21,637 bases of DNA from Hyphochytrium catenoides (taxonomy: Eukaryota; Sar; Hyphochytriomycetes; Hyphochytriales; Hyphochytriaceae): assembly GCA_900088475.1 (NCBI GenBank), contig FLMG01002561.1:1-21637 (forward strand), in the 5' to 3' direction. The notes beneath the pieces were generated by a model. That model was not told the DNA's origin and searched no databases. It was given only the letters and a program-made list of their open reading frames with translations. Shown in pieces: positions 17,401-21,637 of the stretch. A program made the translations under genes and the position numbers. The stretch's first letter is position 1, and every line of letters begins with the position of its first letter.

Positions 17401-20115
17401 AGAGAACGGATAAGCTCTTTCCTTCTCTTCACTTGGATCTCCGCCATCACCAGGTCATTAGTGGTGATCACTCGCTGGTCTTTGCCTCCTCCTGTCGCTC
17501 CAGACTCTGTCTTTCTCTCTCCTAGCGGAGAGGTACAGAAGGGGAATGAGTGAGAAGGTGAGAAGCAAAGCGGACAGACGTGCACGAGCACTTCTCCGTT
17601 GCTTGTCTCGTGATAGGCAGAATATCGTAGAGGACACTGCCCACCGTTCCAGGCCCGGCAGACAACGAGACCAGAGAAACCAGCTGAAGGGACAAAGAGG
17701 GAATCCGCAGCATTGTATCTACCAGGAGGCCCTGGTCTCTCTCTCTCCTGCGCTGCTGTTCTCTCTACTGCTTGTCTCTCTGAGGCTTCTCCTATCGTAA
17801 AGAGCCGTTCGTAGGCATTGTACTGAAGGGTTGGAAGTTTCCGAAAGAAAGAAAGAGAGAGAGACTCGGGAGGCGTTTGAAGGACATCTAACACCGCCAG
17901 CGTCTCTTCACTCTCAGCATCGCCGTCTTCTAGAGACATCTCTCTCTGTCTTTCTCTGAGCTCTTTTCTGCCTTCATCATACGCCTTGGAAAGAGCCGAA
18001 AGAGGAACTTTGTCTCCTACTGCGAATTGCATGACAACGAGTCTGCCCATATAAAGGCGGAGCCTTTCTAGCTGTGCGGGACCGAGGTAACCGCCTCCCT
18101 CTTTCTCTTGTTCTGTTCTTCTCTTTCTCCGTCTCCGTCTCTTCAAAAGTCTCGCAGATGGAGGTTGTCTCTTGGCTGGTCCTAGAGTTTGGATCAAGGT
18201 GTCTTTCAGTCCTTTGATGCTCTCTTTCAACTCTGAGAATTCTTCTCTGAAGACTGCATCGTCCTGTAGCTCTACTATGGCCCGACGCCTTCCCACGGTG
18301 ATCTCTTCTGTCGTCTCCTCTCCAACTTCCGGGCGAGAAGACTGAAGATGTGATTGGAGATACTCCTTCGCGTCTTCGTCGTCTTCACTCTCTTCTCCAT
18401 AACGTTCTTCCTCTACCGGCCAAATGTCTTTAACAAAGAAGAAGATGCCCAAGAAAAGGATCACACTCTTAAGCTTCGCTCTTAGTATCCTGATCCGCCT
18501 CTCTTTCGCCAGCCGTGCAGCAGCAGTGTTTCTATCGATCTGTTCCCTCTTTCGTAGGACACCTAAGACCCTCAAGTGGTGCTGAAGGCGCCGAACGACT
18601 GAGGAGAGAAAGATACTGTTCAAATGGAAGGATTCCCTCTCCGCCAGAGCTTCGTGCTCCGCAAAAGTGAAGCCCCATTCTATCACTCCAGGACGGGAAG
18701 ACAGAGGCGAAGGTTGCAGCAGAGGCTGAGGAAGAGACGATGAGAAGAGAGGGCGTACATAGAGAACTCTTTTCTCTTCGATGAGGGCATTGACTAACCT
18801 CTGCCGTTCCTCAGCTTGCTCTAGATCGCCTTTCTCCCTTATTTTCAGCGCCCTAAGAGCTGGAGTGATAGAGAGTAGAGGAGATAGCGCCGAAGGGAGA
18901 GAAAGAGTGCCACAGCAGACGATTTGAAGCTCTTTCAGCCTAGGCAAACATCCTCGAACCTTCATCTCCTCAATGCGAAGGAAAGGGAAGTGGGCGAGGT
19001 GAAGCAGCTCAAGAGAAAGAGAAAGGCCGTGGCCGAAGAGTAGCGTTCCAAGACTGGAGGCCGAGAGAGTCACTTCATCCTTCTTCCTAGGCAAAGTCCA
19101 GGAGGCCGCAGAGATAAGGCGCAGTTCTCTTAGACCTTGACACCAGGAAAGCATGCAGGGAGATGCCTCCTGGAAGAGAGGGTACTGGAGAGAGCGGACC
19201 CCATGAAGAGCGAGGACTTGAAGGCAGGAGTAGCGGGCTAGAGCGTGGACCGACTGCTCGCTAATGAAGCTCTCCTCCCCCTCCAGCCTCACGACTCTAA
19301 GCTGGTCTATAGCGGCAAAGTGTAAGAAGAGAGCTCTGGAAGTGTTGCGTGATCCACGGAGCCGACAAGAGAGAAAGATATCAGAGAGAATGGAAGCGGA
19401 CAGTGAGAGAGGAAGAAATGGGGACAGAGAGCTGGGAGAGACAAGCACCTAGAGGATAACAAGAAAAAAAAAAGAGGAAGAGGAGGACATAGAGGAGCCC
19501 AGGAAGTGTCTCCTCCTTGTGCAGTATCTTACTTACCGGCAGCGTACTGCAGGAGCCAGAAGAGGAACTCATCATTTGCTCTATTTACCCCTACCCAGAT
19601 ATCTAGAAGTGACCCTCCGGCCATCGGTTCAGGGCCGTCCGTATTGTTCTCCTTCTGGGGAGTGCCGTGAACCACAAGCTGCTGAGCGTTGACCTGAGGG
19701 AAATCCAGGAGACAGAGGGAATGGAGCTGAGGGAGGAAGGAGCTTAACAGAACGGAGAGCCCTAAGTGGGAGACTTTTTCTAGGCGAGAGAGGGACAAAT
19801 GAATGATATGAGGAGCACCCAGCGTGAGCATTCGAAGCCCGTCATCCGTCAGCTGATCTAAGCTTGACAAGGAGAGAGTGTGGAGAGAGATGGCGCTCGG
19901 GATCGCTCCCCTCATCAATGCTCGTGACAAAGAAAAATCGTCAAACCCTGGCTCAGAGCCCTTCAAAACCAGCGCATGTAACTGGGGACAACTGCGCAAT
20001 ATCCTAGCCCAGGGCACGAGCATAAAGGAGATGAGGGAGTGGAAGAGAGATGGTCAAGAATGAACCACAGAGGTAGTGAAGGGGCAACAAGGAAGAAGAG
20101 AGGAAAACAACGTGG

Positions 20116-20146
<31 letters not shown>

Positions 20147-21343
20147 AGGAGATAGTATGAGCAGATCGGGAAACGAGAAATTGATGGATAGAAGCATCAG
20201 ACGAAGGAGCACGGCTAAGCCTAGGTACCAGGTTAGGGATTGAGGGCTGAGGAAGCGACAGTCTGAGACGTCGACTCTCCTCAAAGTAGTGAACCTCTCA
20301 GAGTCATTGCTTGAGGAATGAGCGGGAGGGCTTGAGCTTCTTTTGTAGGGGCTTTTATCTCCCTCGACTGGTGCCCCTCCGTCATAATCCCTCGCCTGTT
20401 GAGATGAACAAACAGAGAAAGGCTCTCCCGTGATGCTAGTGCCGGAGAGGAGCATAACAGTGAGCTTCCTGCAGTGATGCAACACCGCCTGGAGGCCTGG
20501 GTCACAGAATCCGAGGCAGCCCGACACGTCCAAGTATTGAAGGTCCTGCAATCGCTCGCTGGAGGAGATGATCGTGGCATCGTCAAGGAGAGAAAGTCCA
20601 GTCATTCTCAAGGTCTGCAGACGGGTCAACGCTCCGAGGGTATCAGCCAGACTCTTTTCCTCCTCTTCTCTCGGGACACGGTTACGTGAGGACGTACCCG
20701 TTTCCTCTTCTCTCCTTTCTTGGAAGGAACAGTAGCTAATGTCAAGAGAAAGAAGAGTGTTGCCGGCTCTTCTTATCGTTGCCAGGCCAGCGAGTGAAAG
20801 AGAGGAGCAGTATGAGAGATCTAAAGAGGCCAGCTGTCTGCAGTTCATAAGAATGCTCTCCAGTACTCCGTCAGTGATATCCGCATTGCCTCTGCAGCTG
20901 ACAGTAAGGAACAGATTGTCATATCGTTGCAGAGCGCCTTGTAAACTCGTGGTTGTCAGTCTCCAGGGCGCAAGGCTCAGCGTAAACTTTTTCCCATTTT
21001 CGTCTTTAGCTGTCTTCGTGGCATCATCCATCCCTTGCTCAGTGCCAATCTTATACCAAGTCTCACCTTCAATGGTCGATGCGGTCTGCAGCTCAAGTTG
21101 GTGAGAAAGCAGAAAAGGGCCAAGGTCACACTGCCTGCTTTGCTGTGACTGAAAGTAGGAGGCATGCCAATGGTTCGCTGTGGGGAAAAATTCGGTGGCT
21201 GGGTCCTTAAAGAGGCGAAGCGCTGTGGCGCGGGCTGTTGAGCTGGAGGCCTCTTGCAGCTTCTTCGCAGCCCCAAATCCCAGATCTACAGCCCGCCTAC
21301 CTACGGGAGGACCATCTCCTGCCAAAGACGGCCCCAGCTCCAT
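14411..21343 (-). CDS. large LRR / zinc-knuckle / IQ-motif / coiled-coil protein, 4 exons, about 1,980 aa
   Basis: Exons in coding order: 21343-20229, 20003-19537, 19306-15784, 15248-14411; phases close. Residues about 145-690 are leucine-rich repeats of the cysteine-containing/AMN1 style (CRQLASLDLSYCSSLSLAGL, LQDLQYLDVSGCLGFCDPGL, TLRRVDVSDCRFLSPQSL, LRMLTLGAPHIIHLSLSRL). Residues about 808-819 are a hydrophobic run (SVILFLGIFFFV) inside a charged region. Residues about 1077-1118 hold a Cys/His motif (CRAWNGGQC, then HVCPLCFSPSHSFPFC). IQ-type calmodulin-binding motifs lie at about 1280-1298 (LMLQRTMRKYLDKVRRR) and 1365-1381 (AIYIQRVFRGHQVRQR). The remainder is Glu/Arg/Lys-rich coiled coil, ending TLKKPRT. 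The acceptors of exon 3 (19306, or 19331 in the same phase) and exon 4 (15248, or 15234 region) are choices between legal sites. I see no F-box. The likely role is a calmodulin-regulated scaffold, possibly cytoskeletal or ciliary; that is inference and no orthologue is recognised. Confidence 0.83.
15533..15642. repeat. (GA)n / (GACAGA)n tract in intron 3 of the LRR-IQ gene
   Basis: About 110 nt of GA repeats interspersed with GACAGA units inside the 535-nt intron 15249-15783. On the sense (minus) strand this is a long CT tract. The rest of the intron shows no coding pattern beyond an open low-complexity Ser/Leu frame generated by the repeat. Confidence 0.9.
20116..20148. repeat. compound (TA)n(GA)n microsatellite in intron 1 of the LRR-IQ gene
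   Basis: About eight TA units run directly into about eight GA units within intron 20004-20228. Confidence 0.9.
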
Positions 21344-21452
21344 TACTCCCCAGTTCGCCGGTTGAAACCCGGATAGGATGGTTAAGTGCTATGCGGGCGT
21401 GATGCGGTCTTCCTGCCGCCGTTGGTTGCCATTCCCGCCTTTCTCGCCACGG
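21344..21452. promoter_or_regulatory. compact divergent promoter between the LRR-IQ gene and the right-edge gene
   Basis: Only 109 nt separate the two start codons. TTCCCGCC (21432-21439) matches the E2F-type consensus, and GCCGGTTGAAACCCGG near 21357-21372 loosely echoes the GCCGGTAAC element of the other upstream regions. Function is inference. Confidence 0.35.
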
Positions 21453-21637
21453 ATGGCTGCAGCCATGGTTATGTCTTATTATACTTGGATGGGTGAGGAA
21501 GTAGGCCTTTCTTCTGCCCTTTTGTTTCTTTCGCCAACTCGTCCTTGAAGGTTAAAACTCGTTCCATGCTGACGAAGGAAAGACAGTAGATGACCGCAAG
21601 CTAGCCAAGAGCTATTATCATCGACAGCATGAAGTAG
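21453..21637 (+). CDS. 5' end of a divergent gene, possibly a cation diffusion facilitator (partial)
   Basis: Exon 1, 21453-21492 (ATG in the context CACGGATGG), ends at donor GTGAGG. Exon 2 starts at 21587 after AGACAG and is open to the window edge. The phase matches, giving MAAAMVMSYYTWMV followed by DDRKLAKSYYHRQHEV. The K-x-x-x-YY-x-x-Q pattern resembles the segment just before the first membrane helix of many plant and fungal cation-diffusion-facilitator (MTP) transporters. With only 30 residues this is a weak hint. The intron (94 nt) has typical size for the window. Confidence 0.35.

Noticed and set aside
19307-19448. Start of the 3.5-kb exon as an independent gene beginning at 19448
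   Set aside because: The first codon would be GTG, the sequence is CT-rich intron-like, and a phase-compatible acceptor joins the exon to the upstream LRR exons. The leucine-rich repeats continue across the junction.
1-21637. tRNA, rRNA, CRISPR array, transposon or phage features
   Set aside because: I saw no tRNA cloverleaf signature, no rRNA-like stretch, no regularly spaced repeats and no reverse transcriptase, integrase or transposase motifs. The Cys/His motif at 17535-17660 lies within a host-like gene without other retroelement domains.

Overview
This window comes from a nuclear eukaryotic genome. Every recognisable protein has to be assembled from exons separated by short GT-AG introns (mostly about 50-170 nt, a few 250-535 nt), and I see no bacterial operon features. 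Base composition is near-even, and long CT/GA tracts lie in introns and intergenic DNA. A unicellular protist or alga is the best guess; the sequence alone does not place it in a phylum.

Layout: gene order alternates in strand (+ - + - - +). (1) 353-5094, plus: a complete 20-exon condensin subunit CAP-G, 989 aa. (2) 5475-8112, minus: a complete 7-exon ADP-ribosylglycohydrolase-family protein, 426 aa, with a signal-peptide-like N-terminus and a non-canonical metal motif. (3) 8755-10695, plus: a DCN1-like cullin-neddylation factor, about 276 aa, carrying an N-terminal SAP DNA-binding domain. (4) 10796-13978, minus: an EF-hand protein preceded by repeated modules resembling MABP-type beta-prism repeats and ending in an acidic tail that runs into a 59-N assembly gap. 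Its first exon is unresolved. (5) 14411-21343, minus: a 4-exon gene for a protein of about 1,980 aa with leucine-rich repeats, a Cys/His zinc-knuckle-like motif, IQ motifs and coiled coils. (6) 21453 to the right edge, plus: the first codons of a divergent gene, weakly suggestive of a cation-diffusion-facilitator transporter. A possible 3' end of another gene lies at 3-71.

The exon models were built by hand. For genes 1, 2, 3 and 5 the intron phases close from start to stop, which is strong internal support. Genes 1/2 and 3/4 converge tail-to-tail. Genes 2/3 and 5/6 diverge head-to-head over 642 and 109 bp. The genes are functionally mixed (chromosome condensation, ADP-ribose chemistry, ubiquitin-like regulation, calcium sensing, scaffold), so I see no pathway cluster. 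The most unusual items are the SAP-DCN1 fusion, the beta-prism/EF-hand architecture, and the LRR-zinc-IQ giant protein.
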